64,000 nt of DNA from Frateuria hangzhouensis (GCF_026410505.1 NZ_JAPMIU010000013.1:23616-87615), one strand, 5' to 3'; numbered from the stretch's first letter, positions 1-12,732 are shown. A program made the numbers and translations. The notes: a model not told the origin generated them from the sequence alone.

Positions 1-32
1 TTTCCAACCCAAGCTTTCTCTGGAGTTCTACC

Positions 33-296
33 TTGGCCAACATCAAGTCCGCGAAGAAGCGCGCGCGCCAGTCCGAGCAGCGCCGCCTGCGCAACGTCAG
101 CGCCCGCTCCATGGTGCGCACCGCCCTCAAGAAGGTCATCAAGGCCATCGAGGTGAAGGACAAGGCCGCCGCCGTGGAAGCCTTCGCCGCCGCCCAGCCG
201 GTCATGGACCGCTACGCCGCGCGTGGCCTGATCCACAAGAACAAGGCCGCTCGCCACAAGAGCCGCCTCAACGCGAAGATCCGCGAGCTGGCGTAA
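33..296 (+). CDS. rpsT: 30S ribosomal protein S20
   Basis: S20 is a primary 16S rRNA-binding protein of the small subunit. The 87-residue product begins [13 protein letters not shown] and is rich in Lys and Arg, as expected for S20, and its length is normal for the family. I chose the TTG at 33 because it gives the canonical N-terminus and follows a GGAG at 22-25 with 7 nt spacing. A weak TTG start is a known feature of rpsT in enterobacteria, where it takes part in autoregulation; the same role here is inference. A bidirectional hairpin follows and separates it from convergent obgE. Confidence 0.97.
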   Translation: MANIKSAKKRARQSEQRRLRNVSARSMVRTALKKVIKAIEVKDKAAAVEAFAAAQPVMDRYAARGLIHKNKAARHKSRLNAKIRELA

Positions 297-324
297 GCCC
301 GCTCCACGCGTATCCTGGTTATCG

Positions 325-350
325 AAAAGGCCGGCGCAAGCCGGCCTTTT
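325..350 (+). terminator. rpsT terminator
   Basis: A perfect 10-bp stem (AAAAGGCCGG paired with CCGGCCTTTT) with a short loop ends in a T run about 30 bp after rpsT. The A/T flanks make it usable on both strands, although obgE ends almost 200 bp away. Confidence 0.85.
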
Positions 351-381
351 CGTGTGCGCGAAAGAAGGGGGCGTTCGGGTC

Positions 382-401
382 GCATGCAGGCGCCTGCATG
401 C
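382..401. repeat. Perfect 20-bp palindrome between rpsT and obgE
   Basis: GCATGCAGGC is followed directly by its exact reverse complement, with no spacer. It lies in the gap between two convergent genes. I see no gene in 351-533 and no function for the site. It could be a binding site or a folded 3' end. Confidence 0.6.
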
Positions 402-533
402 CTGGCCTTCATCGGGACGAGCTCGGGGGCTTGGGCAAGATCGCCCTCATCCGCTCTTCAGACGCCCTCCCCCCGTAGACAGGGGAAGGACCTTGCCGCA
501 GCGTCCGGTCCGGGGTGCCTGCGAAAAACCCGC

Positions 534-1682
<1,149 letters not shown>

Positions 1683-1734
1683 TCAAAGGATCGCTCAGGA
1701 TGCGAGCCGTTCCGAATTTCCAACTCGCGAACCC

Positions 1735-1762
1735 AAAAACAAAAGCCCCGCCGAAGCGGGGC
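1735..1762 (-). terminator. rpmA terminator
   Basis: A 7-bp GC stem (GCCCCGC/GCGGGGC) with a CGAA/TTCG loop is followed on the minus strand by TTTTGTTTTT. It ends the rplU-rpmA transcript 24 bp after rpmA and should limit read-through into obgE. Confidence 0.85.
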
Positions 1763-1786
1763 CTTCGCTACCGCAGCGCGGGAGGC

Positions 1787-2044
1787 TTACGCCTGCACGA
1801 CGCTGACGAAACGGCGGTTCTTCTCGCCGCGGACCTTGAACTCGACCTTGCCGTCGACCAGCGCGAACAGCGTGTGGTCACGCCCCAGGCCCACGCCCGC
1901 ACCCGGATGGAACTGGGTGCCGCGCTGGCGGACGATGATGTTGCCGGCCGAGATGGCCTGGCCGCCATAGATCTTCACGCCCAGGTACTTGGGGTTCGAA
2001 TCGCGACCGTTGCGGGACGAACCTACGCCTTTTTTATGTGCCAT
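1787..2044 (-). CDS. rpmA: 50S ribosomal protein L27
   Basis: L27 lies near the peptidyl-transferase centre. The 85-residue product starts [16 protein letters not shown], the conserved L27 N-terminus that reaches toward the P-site tRNA, and has the expected [16 protein letters not shown] core. Length is normal. There is no N-terminal extension of the kind cleaved in Firmicutes. It lies 21 bp downstream of rplU in a two-gene operon. Confidence 0.98.
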   Translation of the reverse strand: MAHKKGVGSSRNGRDSNPKYLGVKIYGGQAISAGNIIVRQRGTQFHPGAGVGLGRDHTLFALVDGKVEFKVRGEKNRRFVSVVQA

Positions 2045-2065
2045 GACTTAATTCCTCCGGCTCTA

Positions 2066-2380
2066 TCAGGCGTTGATGCCCGTGATCTCGACTTCGGTAA
2101 AATGCTGCCGATGCCCCATCTGCTTCTTGTGGTGCTTGCGGCGGCGGAATTTGATGATGCGGATCTTGTCCGCACGGCCGTGGCGGCGCACGGTGGCCGA
2201 AACGGTGGCGCCGGCCACGGTCGGCACGCCGACGTTGACCGCATCGCCCGAGCCGACCAGCAGGACCTGGTCAAAGCTCACGTTGGCGCCTTCCTCGGCA
2301 TCCAGCAGCTCCACGCGCAGCACGTCGCCCTGCTGGACGCGATACTGCTTGCCACCGGTCTTGATGACTGCATAACTCAT
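2066..2380 (-). CDS. rplU: 50S ribosomal protein L21
   Basis: L21 binds 23S rRNA. The 104-residue product begins [15 protein letters not shown] and contains the basic family signature [20 protein letters not shown] near the C-terminus. It is the first gene of rplU-rpmA and is driven by a strong sigma-70-type promoter about 70 bp upstream. Confidence 0.98.
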   Translation of the reverse strand: MSYAVIKTGGKQYRVQQGDVLRVELLDAEEGANVSFDQVLLVGSGDAVNVGVPTVAGATVSATVRRHGRADKIRIIKFRRRKHHKKQMGHRQHFTEVEITGINA

Positions 2381-2448
2381 GGGATTGTCCCTTCTGTCGT
2401 TATTCTCTTGGGTTTCACCGCGCGCGAACCGGCCGCAGTGAACGACGG

Positions 2449-2478
2449 AGTATAACGAGCCCGCCCAGGCCTGGTCAA
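2449..2478 (-). promoter_or_regulatory. Promoter of rplU-rpmA
   Basis: On the minus strand TTGACC (2473-2478) and TATACT (2449-2454) are 18 bp apart; the overlapping hexamer TTATAC gives 17 bp. It is one of the best consensus promoters in the window and lies immediately after the stop of the upstream DUF2059 gene. Confidence 0.8.
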
Positions 2479-2494
2479 TCTTTGAGCAGGCGCC

Positions 2495-3034
2495 TCAATG
2501 CCGCGCCGACGAACTCCCGGCCGCCGGCGCCGCCAGTTTCGCCCCCGACTTGGCCGCCGGTGCCGCCGGGCAGCGGCCCTCGGCGTCGATGCGGCCGCTC
2601 TTCTGCAGCTCGGCCAGCATCGCCTGGGCGCGCTGGCGACCCCACTCCTGGCCCAGTTGCATGCCCTCGGCCATGGTCTCGGGCATCTCCGTGATCACCT
2701 TGCGCCCCAGCGGCGAGCGGTAGAACGCGAGCAGGCCTTCGATGTCGGCCGCGCTGAAGTGGCGCTGGTAGATCGGCACCATGCGCAGGGTCAGTTCCTG
2801 CACGCCCTTGTCGTCGATGAAACCCTGCCAGTAGCTGGCGGGCACGCAGGGGATCTGCTGCTGCATCATCGTGGCCATCTGGGTGTTCATCTGGCCAAGC
2901 ATGCGGCCGACGCCAAAAACGTCCATCAACTCGCGCACCTGCGCCTCGGTGGGCGGCTTGGGCGTGGCCGCGGCGGCGGCGCCGGCGCCTGTCGCCAGCA
3001 GCAGGGCCAGGCCCGTTACGGTCCACTTGCGCAT
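2495..3034 (-). CDS. Exported DUF2059-type protein
   Basis: The 179-residue product has a signal peptide (MRKWTVTGLALLLATGAGAAAAA). The mature part resembles the DUF2059 family: FGVGRMLGQM, then FSAADIEGLLAFYRSPLGRKVITEMP at about 110-135. DUF2059 proteins are periplasmic and of unknown function. The ATG at 3034 was chosen over an upstream start because it gives the signal peptide and follows GAGGAG at 6 nt. The C-terminus is a low-complexity Ala/Ser tail. It stands alone; its 3' end abuts the rplU promoter. Confidence 0.8.
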   Translation of the reverse strand: MRKWTVTGLALLLATGAGAAAAATPKPPTEAQVRELMDVFGVGRMLGQMNTQMATMMQQQIPCVPASYWQGFIDDKGVQELTLRMVPIYQRHFSAADIEGLLAFYRSPLGRKVITEMPETMAEGMQLGQEWGRQRAQAMLAELQKSGRIDAEGRCPAAPAAKSGAKLAAPAAGSSSARH

Positions 3035-3105
3035 CTGAGTCTCCTCGTCGCATTGGCAAACGCGGTATTTGGCCACAGCCACCGCCGTTACGTAAGGTGG
3101 CGCAG

Positions 3106-3182
3106 GTGGGCGTAGGGTGGTTTCAGCCCACCAGCCCTGGGGCACGTAAAGAGCGGTGGGCTGAAGCCCGCCCTACGCCCAC
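3106..3182. repeat. GTAG-headed REP pair, family A
   Basis: Two inverted copies of family A (GTAG head followed by GGTGGGCT/AGCCCACC arms) lie at about 3106-3132 and 3155-3182 and form one long cruciform. The left copy has a one-base change in the loop. It separates the divergent DUF2059 and uvrA genes. Confidence 0.85.
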
Positions 3183-3215
3183 TTTACCAAGTCTCAATTC
3201 CTGATCTCGGCAGGT

Positions 3216-3224
3216 TGCTATAGT
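3216..3224 (+). promoter_or_regulatory. Extended -10 promoter of uvrA
   Basis: TGCTATAGT is an extended -10 (TG-n-TATAGT) 27 bp before the uvrA start. I do not see a good -35 or a LexA-type dyad beside it, so SOS control is not supported by the sequence. Confidence 0.6.
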
Positions 3225-3251
3225 GGCCGGTCTCCCCCATATCCCTGCGCG

Positions 3252-6199
<2,948 letters not shown>

Positions 6200-6203
<4 letters not shown>

Positions 6204-6673
6204 GCCCGCGCAAACCGGCCAGACCTGCCGCGCGCGAGGCCGGCTTCCCGGACGCCTCGGCCTCCGTGCCACTGTTTACTGCGTCGATCGCGGTGCGCTG
6301 GCGCGACCTGGACGCGTTCAACCACGTCAACAACTCCAACTACCTGACCTTCCTCGAGGAAGCCCGGCTGCAATGGCTCAGCCACGTGCCCGGTCCCTGG
6401 TTCGACGACCATGCCATGCCGGTGATGGCCGCCGTGCAGTTGAACTACCGCCGACCGATCGAATGGCCCGCGCAGGTCCAGGTGCAGCTCTTTTGCGAGC
6501 GGCTGGGCACCAGCTCGATGACCATCGGCCACCGCATCCTCGACGCCGACAAGGCCGACCGCCTGTACGGCGATGGCAACGTGGTGATGGTCTGGATGGA
6601 CCCGGCCACCGGCAAGCCGGTGCCGCTGCCCGAAGCAATCCGCCACGCCGCCGACGCCGCACAGGTAACGTAG
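6200..6673 (+). CDS. Hot-dog acyl-CoA thioesterase (4-hydroxybenzoyl-CoA type)
   Basis: The 157-residue product is a single hot-dog domain. The segment [20 protein letters not shown] (about 35-54) matches the 4HBT catalytic helix, with the Asp of [11 protein letters not shown] in the usual catalytic position. It probably hydrolyses an acyl-CoA thioester in the cytoplasm; the substrate cannot be read from the sequence. A 20-residue Pro/Ala-rich N-terminus precedes the domain. It overlaps uvrA by 4 bp (ATGA), which suggests coupling rather than a shared pathway. Confidence 0.85.
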
Positions 6674-6770
6674 GGTGGGCTTCAGCCCACCATCCCTCTC
6701 GCCGCAGGCGTCTCTCCGAAACCGTGAGATTCGCGATCCATAGGTCGATGGTGGGCTGAAGCCCACCTAC
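6670..6770. repeat. GTAG-headed REP pair, family A
   Basis: One copy at 6670-6691 starts GTAG; its inverted partner at 6750-6770 ends CTAC. The 58-bp spacer is not conserved. The pair lies between the thioesterase stop and the promoter of the next gene. Confidence 0.9.
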
Positions 6771-6835
6771 CCGGCCGGTTCAGCCTGCTGGCGGCATGCC
6801 TCTATGATGGGCGCTCCCCACGAAGGAGTTCGCCC

Positions 6836-8278
6836 ATGCTTTTGCCCCCTCGCCGTGCCCTCGCCTTCGCCTGCCTCGCCGCTTGCCTCGCGCCCGCCGC
6901 ACAGGCGGCCGACGCCACCGAACTGACCCTCTATCGCAGCGACAACGCCGCGCTGTACACCGCCGCCAGCGATGGCAGCGTGGGAGAAGGTCACGCCGTC
7001 GTCCGCGAGCAGCGCGCGATGCAGCTCAAGGCCGGCACGCAGGACCTCGTCCTCGGCAACCTGCCGCTTTACCTCGATCCCGAAGCCATCGCGCTGGCCT
7101 TCCCCGACCACCGTACAAAGGTGATTTCGCAGCGCCTGCTGCTCGGCCAGGGCAACGAGGCGGCGCTCGCCGGCCTGGTCGGCCGCGAGGTGGACGTGCT
7201 CGGCAGCAATGGCGAATCGCTCGCCCAAGGCAACCTGCTGCGCGCCGGCAACGGCCTGCTGGTCAAGAGTGCCTCGGGCACCACGCTGGTGCGCGACTAT
7301 GCCGCGGTGCGCAGCTCCGGCGGCGACTTCCCCACCGGCGCCAGCCTGCGCCTGCGCGTGGACGCCGCCCGTGCCGGCAACGCCACCGCCACGCTGAGCT
7401 ATCCCACCGCCGGCCTGGGCTGGCGCGCGGCGTACGTGGCCACCCTGCAGCCGGGCAACGCCTGCCGCATGCAGTTCGAATCGCGCGCCAGCATCGCCAA
7501 CCGCAGCGGGCGCGACTGGCACGACGCCACGCTCAAGCTGGTGGCCGGCGAACCCCGCTTCGCCAAACCCGAAGCACCCCGACCGATGATGATGCGCACC
7601 TACGCCGCCAAGTCCGAGTCGGCCGACATGCCGCAGCAGTCCGCGATGGGCGACTATCGCCTTTACACCCTGCCGCAACCGGTGGACCTGCCCGACGGCA
7701 GCGTCAGCCAGGTTCCGCTGTACGCCAGCCGCACCGTGGCCTGCGAACGCACGGCGCTGTACGAGAACGGCAACCGCTGGACGCCGCCGGAACCGATGCT
7801 GTCGCCCGATTTCAACAGCGGCGGCAGCAACACCGTCGAAAGTTCGTTGCGCTTCACCGCCTTCGACAGCCTGCCGGCCGGCTACCTGCGCGTACTGGGC
7901 AGCGACAACACCGGCACGCCGCAATTCCTGGGCGAAGGCCGTCTCGACGACACGCCCAAGGGCAGCGACGCCACCTTCGCCCTGGGTACCGTGTTCGACC
8001 TCCGCGCCGAGCGCGAGCGCACCTCGTTCAAGGTGGACAAGGCCGCGCACACGATGGACGAGGCCTTCCGCATCACCTTGACCAATGCCGGCGAGTCGGC
8101 CCGCGTGGTGACCGTGCGCGAGCACCCCAGCCGCTGGCGCGAGTGGACATTGGCGTCCTCCTCGACCAAGCCGGGCAAGCAGTCGCCGGACGTGCTGGAG
8201 TTCAAGGTGAACGTGCCCGCCGGCGGCAAGGCCACGCTGGACTATGCGGTGCATTACCGCTGGACCGCGGGCGAGTAA
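6836..8278 (+). CDS. Exported DUF4139-type protein
   Basis: The 480-residue product has a clear signal peptide (ends PAAQAADA, about 25). Its layout fits the DUF4139 family: an N-terminal ELTLYRSDNAALY...VREQR strand region, GLGWRAAYVATL in the middle (about 195-206) and a C-terminal beta-rich domain. It lacks the long coiled coil seen in many DUF4139 proteins. Function is unknown; it should act in the periplasm or at the outer surface. Start follows AAGGAG. A possible -10 (TATGAT, 6803-6808) precedes it. It is monocistronic. Confidence 0.75.
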   Translation: MLLPPRRALAFACLAACLAPAAQAADATELTLYRSDNAALYTAASDGSVGEGHAVVREQRAMQLKAGTQDLVLGNLPLYLDPEAIALAFPDHRTKVISQRLLLGQGNEAALAGLVGREVDVLGSNGESLAQGNLLRAGNGLLVKSASGTTLVRDYAAVRSSGGDFPTGASLRLRVDAARAGNATATLSYPTAGLGWRAAYVATLQPGNACRMQFESRASIANRSGRDWHDATLKLVAGEPRFAKPEAPRPMMMRTYAAKSESADMPQQSAMGDYRLYTLPQPVDLPDGSVSQVPLYASRTVACERTALYENGNRWTPPEPMLSPDFNSGGSNTVESSLRFTAFDSLPAGYLRVLGSDNTGTPQFLGEGRLDDTPKGSDATFALGTVFDLRAERERTSFKVDKAAHTMDEAFRITLTNAGESARVVTVREHPSRWREWTLASSSTKPGKQSPDVLEFKVNVPAGGKATLDYAVHYRWTAGE

Positions 8279-8302
8279 GCCATTCCCCGCCGAGGCGCGC
8301 GG

Positions 8303-8327
8303 GCGCGCGACCACCCCGGTCGCGCGC
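8303..8327. other. GC-rich stem-loop after the DUF4139 gene
   Basis: A 10-bp perfect stem (GCGCGCGACC with its complement) and a 5-nt loop follow the stop by about 25 bp. There is no T run, so it is either a Rho-assisted 3' end or a leader structure of the next gene. Confidence 0.45.
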
Positions 8328-8380
8328 GGGCGCGCTCCGGCAAGGGGCTGCCACGCAACGTACGAACCGAGGGACCCGCG

Positions 8381-9142
8381 ATGCTCGACATCCTTCCGCA
8401 CGACGGCGACATCGCCGAGATCCGCCTGGCCCGCCCGCCGGTCAACGCGTTGAACATGGACCTGATCGCCAGCCTGCGCGACGCGCTCGCCCAGGCTCCG
8501 CGCGATGGTGCGCGCGGCCTGGTGATCTCGGGCGCGCCGGGCCTGTTCTCCGCCGGCGTGGACGTGCCCGAGCTGCTGCAACGCGACCGTGCCGGCGTGC
8601 GCGACTACTGGCGCGCGCTGTTCGCCCTGTGTGCGGACCTCGCGCACCTGCCGGTGCCGGCGGTGGCCGCCATCACCGGGCATGCGCCCGCGGGCGGCGC
8701 GGTGCTGTCGCTGTTCTGCGATTACCGCGTGATGGCGCAGGGGCCCTTCCGTATCGGCCTCAACGAGGTGCAGGTGGGGCTGCTGGTGCCTGACTGCATC
8801 CAGCTCGCGCTGCGTCGCGTGGTCGGCACCTACCGCGCCGAGCGCTTGCTGGTTTCCGGCGCCATGGTCGACGCCGAGCAGGCGCTGGCCTGCGGCTTCG
8901 TGGACGAACTGACCGGCGTGGAGCAAGTGGTCACCCGCGCCACCCACTGGCTCGCCGAACTGCTGGCGCTGCCGCGCCAGGCGATGCTGGCCACCCGCGA
9001 ACTGGCGCGCGCTGACCTGCGCGCGGCCTGGCACGATGTCGATGCGTTGCCGCTGGACAGTTTCGTCGATGCCTTCTTCAACGAAGAAACGCAGACGACG
9101 CTGCAGGGGCTGGTGGCACGGCTGAAGGCCAAAAGCGCCTGA
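8381..9142 (+). CDS. Crotonase family protein, probably delta3-delta2-enoyl-CoA isomerase
   Basis: The 253-residue product is a single crotonase domain with the oxyanion-hole region ITGHAPAGGAVLS. The first catalytic Glu of true hydratases is missing (AVLSLF), while the second is kept in FRIGLNEVQVGL. That pattern, and the LNExQ motif, matches mitochondrial-type delta3,delta2-enoyl-CoA isomerases, which need one Glu. It would move double bonds during unsaturated fatty-acid oxidation. A second, complete hydratase lies at 11950. The isomerase call is inferred from residue positions. Confidence 0.75.
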   Translation: MLDILPHDGDIAEIRLARPPVNALNMDLIASLRDALAQAPRDGARGLVISGAPGLFSAGVDVPELLQRDRAGVRDYWRALFALCADLAHLPVPAVAAITGHAPAGGAVLSLFCDYRVMAQGPFRIGLNEVQVGLLVPDCIQLALRRVVGTYRAERLLVSGAMVDAEQALACGFVDELTGVEQVVTRATHWLAELLALPRQAMLATRELARADLRAAWHDVDALPLDSFVDAFFNEETQTTLQGLVARLKAKSA

Positions 9143-9164
9143 CCTGCCGCACGTCTTTACCTGT

Positions 9165-9232
9165 GTAGGAGCCCACTTGTGGGGATGCTTTCGGCCGGCT
9201 CGAGAGAAAGAGCATCGCCCACAAGTGGGCGC
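9165..9232. repeat. GTAG-headed REP pair, family B
   Basis: GTAGGAGCCCACTTGTGGGG at the left and the inverted GCGCCCACTTGTGGGCGATGC form at the right (read on the minus strand). The right copy has lost its GTAG head. It lies between convergent genes. Confidence 0.85.
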
Positions 9233-9285
9233 TTAGAGCCGAGCACTACCCGGCCCCTGCGACACGGAAGATGCGACAGGCCAGC

Positions 9286-10149
9286 TCAACCGGTGGCGAT
9301 CGGCCGCGACGGGTCGCTCAGCCAGCCGCTCCATGAGGGCGCGTAAAGCCGCGAGCCATGGAGTCCCGCGTATTCCATCGCCAGCAGGTTGTGGCAGGCG
9401 GTGACGCCCGAGCCGCACATGTGCACCACTTTTTCCGGCGACGTATCGCCCAGCACCGCCGAGAACTCATCGCGCAGCCGCGCCGGCGGCTTGAAGCGGC
9501 CGTCGGAGCCGAGGTTGTCGGCGTAGGGGCGATTGCGTGCGCCGGGCACGTGGCCGGCGGCGCGGTCCAGCGGCTCGCTGTCGCCGCGATAGCGCGCGGC
9601 GGCGCGGGCGTCGAGCAACATCGGCGCGGGATCGGCGTGCAGGGCGGCGTGGTCGGTGATCGCCTGGCGGGCATCGAAGCGCAGGTCGACGTCGGTCGGC
9701 GTGCGCTGCACCGTGCCGGCTTCCAACGGCAGTCCCGCCTCGCGCCATGCGGCAAGGCCGCCATCGAGTACCGCCGCCTGTTGCACGCCGGCCAGGCGCA
9801 GCAACCACCACAGCCGCGCCGCGGCCAGCGCGCTGCTGCCAGCGTCGTAGGCCACTACCTGAAGGCCCGCACGCCAGCCCCAGCGGCCGAGCACGGCGGA
9901 AAACGCGCGCTCCAGCGGCAAGGGATGACGGCCCAGTCCCTGGTCCTGGCGGCCGAGGTCGGACAGGTCGTGTTCCAGGCTGGCGTGCACCGCGCCGGGA
10001 ATGTGGCCTTCACGGTATTCGCGCCCAGCCTTGTCCGGGTCGGCGGCGCCGGCGCCGGCCGGATCGGCGCGACAATCGACGATCAGCACTTCGTCGGGCG
10101 GCAGCGCGGCCAGCGTGGCCGTATCGATCAAGGTGGTGTGCAGGCTCAT
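9286..10149 (-). CDS. sseA: 3-mercaptopyruvate sulfurtransferase
   Basis: The 287-residue product has two rhodanese domains (about 5-140 and 160-285). The catalytic loop is CGSGVT with C245, the loop of mercaptopyruvate sulfurtransferases rather than the CRKG-type loop of thiosulfate rhodaneses. It transfers sulfane sulfur from 3-mercaptopyruvate to a thiol acceptor. Its ATG overlaps the stop of the upstream Nudix gene (ATGA), so DUF1289, nudL and sseA form one translationally coupled operon. Confidence 0.9.
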   Translation of the reverse strand: MSLHTTLIDTATLAALPPDEVLIVDCRADPAGAGAADPDKAGREYREGHIPGAVHASLEHDLSDLGRQDQGLGRHPLPLERAFSAVLGRWGWRAGLQVVAYDAGSSALAAARLWWLLRLAGVQQAAVLDGGLAAWREAGLPLEAGTVQRTPTDVDLRFDARQAITDHAALHADPAPMLLDARAAARYRGDSEPLDRAAGHVPGARNRPYADNLGSDGRFKPPARLRDEFSAVLGDTSPEKVVHMCGSGVTACHNLLAMEYAGLHGSRLYAPSWSGWLSDPSRPIATG

Positions 10150-10769
10150 GCGCGTCCCATCCGTTCGAGCAGGTTGAGCATCATCGCGGCGGTGGCGCCC
10201 CAGATGCGGTGGCCGCCGTGGACGAATTCGACCATCGCCCGCCGGTGGCCGCGGTAATCCATCACATAGCGGCGCAGGTTGGACGGTTCAAGGAAAAACG
10301 CGAACGGAACCTCGAACACTTCCGCGACCTCGGCGGGCGTCGGGTAAAGCACCGCGTCCTCGTCGATGCGTCCGACCACCGGGGTAATGCAGTAGCCGCT
10401 GATGGTCTCGAAGCAATCCAGGAAGCCCAGCGGCTGCACCTGCGTACGCTCCAGGCCGATTTCCTCCTGGCTCTCGCGCAGGGCCGTATCGATCGCGTCG
10501 GCGTCCTGCGGATCCTTGCGTCCACCGGGAAAAGCCACCTGGCCTGCATGTGCCTGCAGGTGTGCCGTGCGCACGGTGAGCACCAATCGCGGCTGCACGC
10601 CCTCGCGCACGCCGATCAGCACCGCCGCGGGGCGCCTGGGTGCATCGCCGAGCAGGTCGACCATGTGCGCGTGGTTCCAGCCCGGGCCGGCAGGCGGATC
10701 GGACAACGGCCGCAGCGCACGGAGCAGCGCGTCGAACACGCCGGACGATGGTTCCGCCACGCCGTCCAT
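10146..10769 (-). CDS. nudL: Nudix coenzyme A pyrophosphatase
   Basis: The 207-residue product contains the CoA-pyrophosphatase form of the Nudix box, FPGGRKDPQDADAIDTALRE followed by SQEEIGL (about 105-131). This type cleaves CoA and its derivatives to 3',5'-ADP and phosphopantetheine. The longer open frame continues upstream in the wrong register for a Nudix start; the ATG at 10769 is preferred because it overlaps the DUF1289 stop by one base (TGATG). Confidence 0.88.
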   Translation of the reverse strand: MDGVAEPSSGVFDALLRALRPLSDPPAGPGWNHAHMVDLLGDAPRRPAAVLIGVREGVQPRLVLTVRTAHLQAHAGQVAFPGGRKDPQDADAIDTALRESQEEIGLERTQVQPLGFLDCFETISGYCITPVVGRIDEDAVLYPTPAEVAEVFEVPFAFFLEPSNLRRYVMDYRGHRRAMVEFVHGGHRIWGATAAMMLNLLERMGRA

Positions 10770-10963
10770 CACGCCCTCGCGCGTGCGGGCAGGATCTCGC
10801 GCATGTAGCGCAGGCGTTCGGCATCGTCCATGCCGCGCCAGCGGGCAATCTCTTCGCCGCTGCGCAGGCAACCCTCGCACCAGCCGCGCGCATCCAGCCG
10901 GCAGATGCCGATGCATGGCGTAAGCGGCGTGGCTGCGGAGAGGGGGAGATCGGGCGGAGACAT
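10769..10963 (-). CDS. DUF1289 small cysteine-rich protein
   Basis: The 64-residue product carries the DUF1289 pattern C-x3-C-x7-C-x2-C followed by R, EI and W (CIGICRLDARGWCEGCLRSGEEIARW). The four Cys could bind a metal; this is inference. Family function is unknown. The start at 10963 gives MSPPDLPLS and has a -10-like TACCAT only 7 nt upstream, a leaderless layout. It leads the coupled operon with nudL and sseA. Confidence 0.8.
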   Translation of the reverse strand: MSPPDLPLSAATPLTPCIGICRLDARGWCEGCLRSGEEIARWRGMDDAERLRYMREILPARARA

Positions 10964-10970
10964 CAGTGGA

Positions 10971-10976
10971 ATGGTA
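10971..10976 (-). promoter_or_regulatory. -10 element, leaderless type, for the DUF1289-nudL-sseA operon
   Basis: TACCAT on the minus strand ends 7 nt before the ATG at 10963, so transcription would start at or next to the start codon. No Shine-Dalgarno is present. Confidence 0.45.
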
Positions 10977-11008
10977 GCCGATGCAGCGCCGCTCGCACCG
11001 TGTTCCCT

Positions 11009-11086
11009 GCAGGAGCCCACTTGTGGGCGATGCTCCTGGCATGGAGCAAATCAAAGCCAAGGCATCACCCACAAGTGGGCTCCTGC
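11009..11086. repeat. GTAG-like REP pair, family B
   Basis: Two inverted family B copies (GAGCCCAC-TT-GTGGGC core) separated by about 35 bp. Both heads read GCAG instead of GTAG. It separates fkpA-like and DUF1289 genes, both on the minus strand. Confidence 0.85.
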
Positions 11087-11093
11087 GAAGTAC

Positions 11094-11804
11094 TCAGTCC
11101 TTGATATCGAGCAACTCGATCTCGAACACCAGCGCCTCGTTCGGCCCGATGCGCGGCAGCTGGCCGCGCTCGCCGTAGGCCAACTGCGGCGGGATCACCA
11201 CCTTCCAGCGATCACCCACATGCATGCGCGGAAGCACGTCCTGCCACCCGCGGATCACCTTGTCGACCTGGAAAGTAACTGGCGAACCATGCGCCCAGGA
11301 GCTGTCGAACTCGGTGCCGTCGATCAGCATGCCGCGGTAGTTGACGGTCACCGTGCTGGTGACCGTGGGGCTCTGCCGGCCCTCGCCCTGCTCGATCACG
11401 GCGTACTGGATGCCGGAGGGAAGCTGCACCACGTCCGCCTGCTTGCGGTTCTTCGCCATATACGCGGCGCTCTTGCGCGCATTGGCCTCGGCCAGGCGCT
11501 TGAACTCGGCCACCGCACTGCTGTGCATCTGTTGCTCCAGCCGCTCGAGCTGGGCATGCATGTCCTGCATCGAGACGGCCGGATGGCGCTTGGCGTAGGC
11601 GTCGGCCATGGCCTTCTGCACGGTGGACAGATCAACGTCCGGTTCGCCGCCGGCGAACTGGCTGCCGATCTGGTAACCGATGGCGTAGGACAATTTTTGC
11701 TTGTCCAGCTTGCCCTGGGAACCCGACGTGGCGGCGCGGTCCTGCGCATGCGCGACGCTTCCCAGCAACAGCACGCCAAGCGCCAGTCCACCCAGTCGTG
11801 TCAT
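11094..11804 (-). CDS. Exported FKBP-type peptidyl-prolyl isomerase (FkpA/Mip-like)
   Basis: The 236-residue product has a signal peptide ([20 protein letters not shown]), an N-terminal helical dimerisation region ([13 protein letters not shown] at about 38-50, then a Gln/Ala-rich helix) and a C-terminal FKBP domain with [16 protein letters not shown] and [18 protein letters not shown]. It should catalyse proline isomerisation and chaperone envelope proteins in the periplasm. The ATG at 11804 was chosen for the signal peptide and the GGAGG 7 nt upstream; the open frame continues upstream without family homology. Monocistronic. Confidence 0.9.
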   Translation of the reverse strand: MTRLGGLALGVLLLGSVAHAQDRAATSGSQGKLDKQKLSYAIGYQIGSQFAGGEPDVDLSTVQKAMADAYAKRHPAVSMQDMHAQLERLEQQMHSSAVAEFKRLAEANARKSAAYMAKNRKQADVVQLPSGIQYAVIEQGEGRQSPTVTSTVTVNYRGMLIDGTEFDSSWAHGSPVTFQVDKVIRGWQDVLPRMHVGDRWKVVIPPQLAYGERGQLPRIGPNEALVFEIELLDIKD

Positions 11805-11949
11805 GCCTTGCCTCCACCTTCGACGGAACCGACATGCTAAGCGCATCGATGGTGGCTTGCAGCGCCACGCCGGCGTTTGCTTCGAACCCGCGCGGCGGCA
11901 AAGGTTCCCGCTGCTACCATGCGCGTTTTCCCATGCCGGAGCGCCTGCC

Positions 11950-12732
11950 ATGGCCTATCGCAACCTTGACGTAGCCAACCGCGGCGCGGTTCGCATCATC
12001 ACCGTCAACCGCCCCGACAAGCTCAACGCGCTCAACCGCGACACGCTCAACGAGCTGACCATCGCCTTCACCCAGGCGGCGCAGGACGACGCGGTGCGCG
12101 CGGTGGTGCTGGCCGGCGCGGGCGAGAAGGCCTTCGTCGCCGGCGCCGACATCGCCGAGATGAATGGCTACACGAGCGTGCAGGCGCAGTCCTTCTCGCG
12201 CACCGGCCAGCGCCTGATGAGCACCATCGAGCGGCTCGGCAAACCGGTGGTTGCACGCATCCAGGGCTTCGCGCTGGGCGGCGGCATGGAACTGGCCATG
12301 GCCTGCCACCTGCGCGTGGCCAGCGAGAAAGCCAGGTTCGGCCAGCCGGAAATCAACCTGGGCCTGATCCCGGGCTTCGGCGGCACCCAGCGCCTGCTGC
12401 GCCTGGCCGGCCGCGGCGCCGCGCTGGAGCTGTGCCTGACCGGCGCGCCCATCGGCGCGCAGCGGGCGTACGAACTGGGCGTCGTCAACCGCGTGGTGGC
12501 GCCCGAGACGCTGGACGAGACGGTCGACGCGCTGGCCGACCAGCTGGCCGCCGCCGCGCCGCTCGCCGCCGCGGGCATCCTTGACGCCGTCCTGCTGGGC
12601 GGCGAGACCGCATTGGATCAAGGCCTGGAATTCGAGACGCAGGGGTTCGCGCTGGCCTTCGCCACCGAGGACATGCGTGAAGGAACAAAGGCGTTCCTGG
12701 AGAAGCGCAAGGCCGAGTTCAAAGGGCGCTGA
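11950..12732 (+). CDS. Enoyl-CoA hydratase
   Basis: The 260-residue product is a canonical crotonase with both catalytic glutamates: [10 protein letters not shown] (Glu in GMELA) and [15 protein letters not shown] (Glu in QPEI). It hydrates trans-2-enoyl-CoA in fatty-acid or aromatic-acid degradation. [12 protein letters not shown] was taken as start because GGAG precedes it and the upstream extension has no similarity. It stands alone, so its exact pathway (FadB-independent or PaaF-like) is not shown by context. Confidence 0.9.
   Translation: MAYRNLDVANRGAVRIITVNRPDKLNALNRDTLNELTIAFTQAAQDDAVRAVVLAGAGEKAFVAGADIAEMNGYTSVQAQSFSRTGQRLMSTIERLGKPVVARIQGFALGGGMELAMACHLRVASEKARFGQPEINLGLIPGFGGTQRLLRLAGRGAALELCLTGAPIGAQRAYELGVVNRVVAPETLDETVDALADQLAAAAPLAAAGILDAVLLGGETALDQGLEFETQGFALAFATEDMREGTKAFLEKRKAEFKGR

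Noticed and set aside
3190..3251. An SOS (LexA) box before uvrA
   Set aside because: No dyad resembling a LexA site is visible; only an extended -10 box can be supported.
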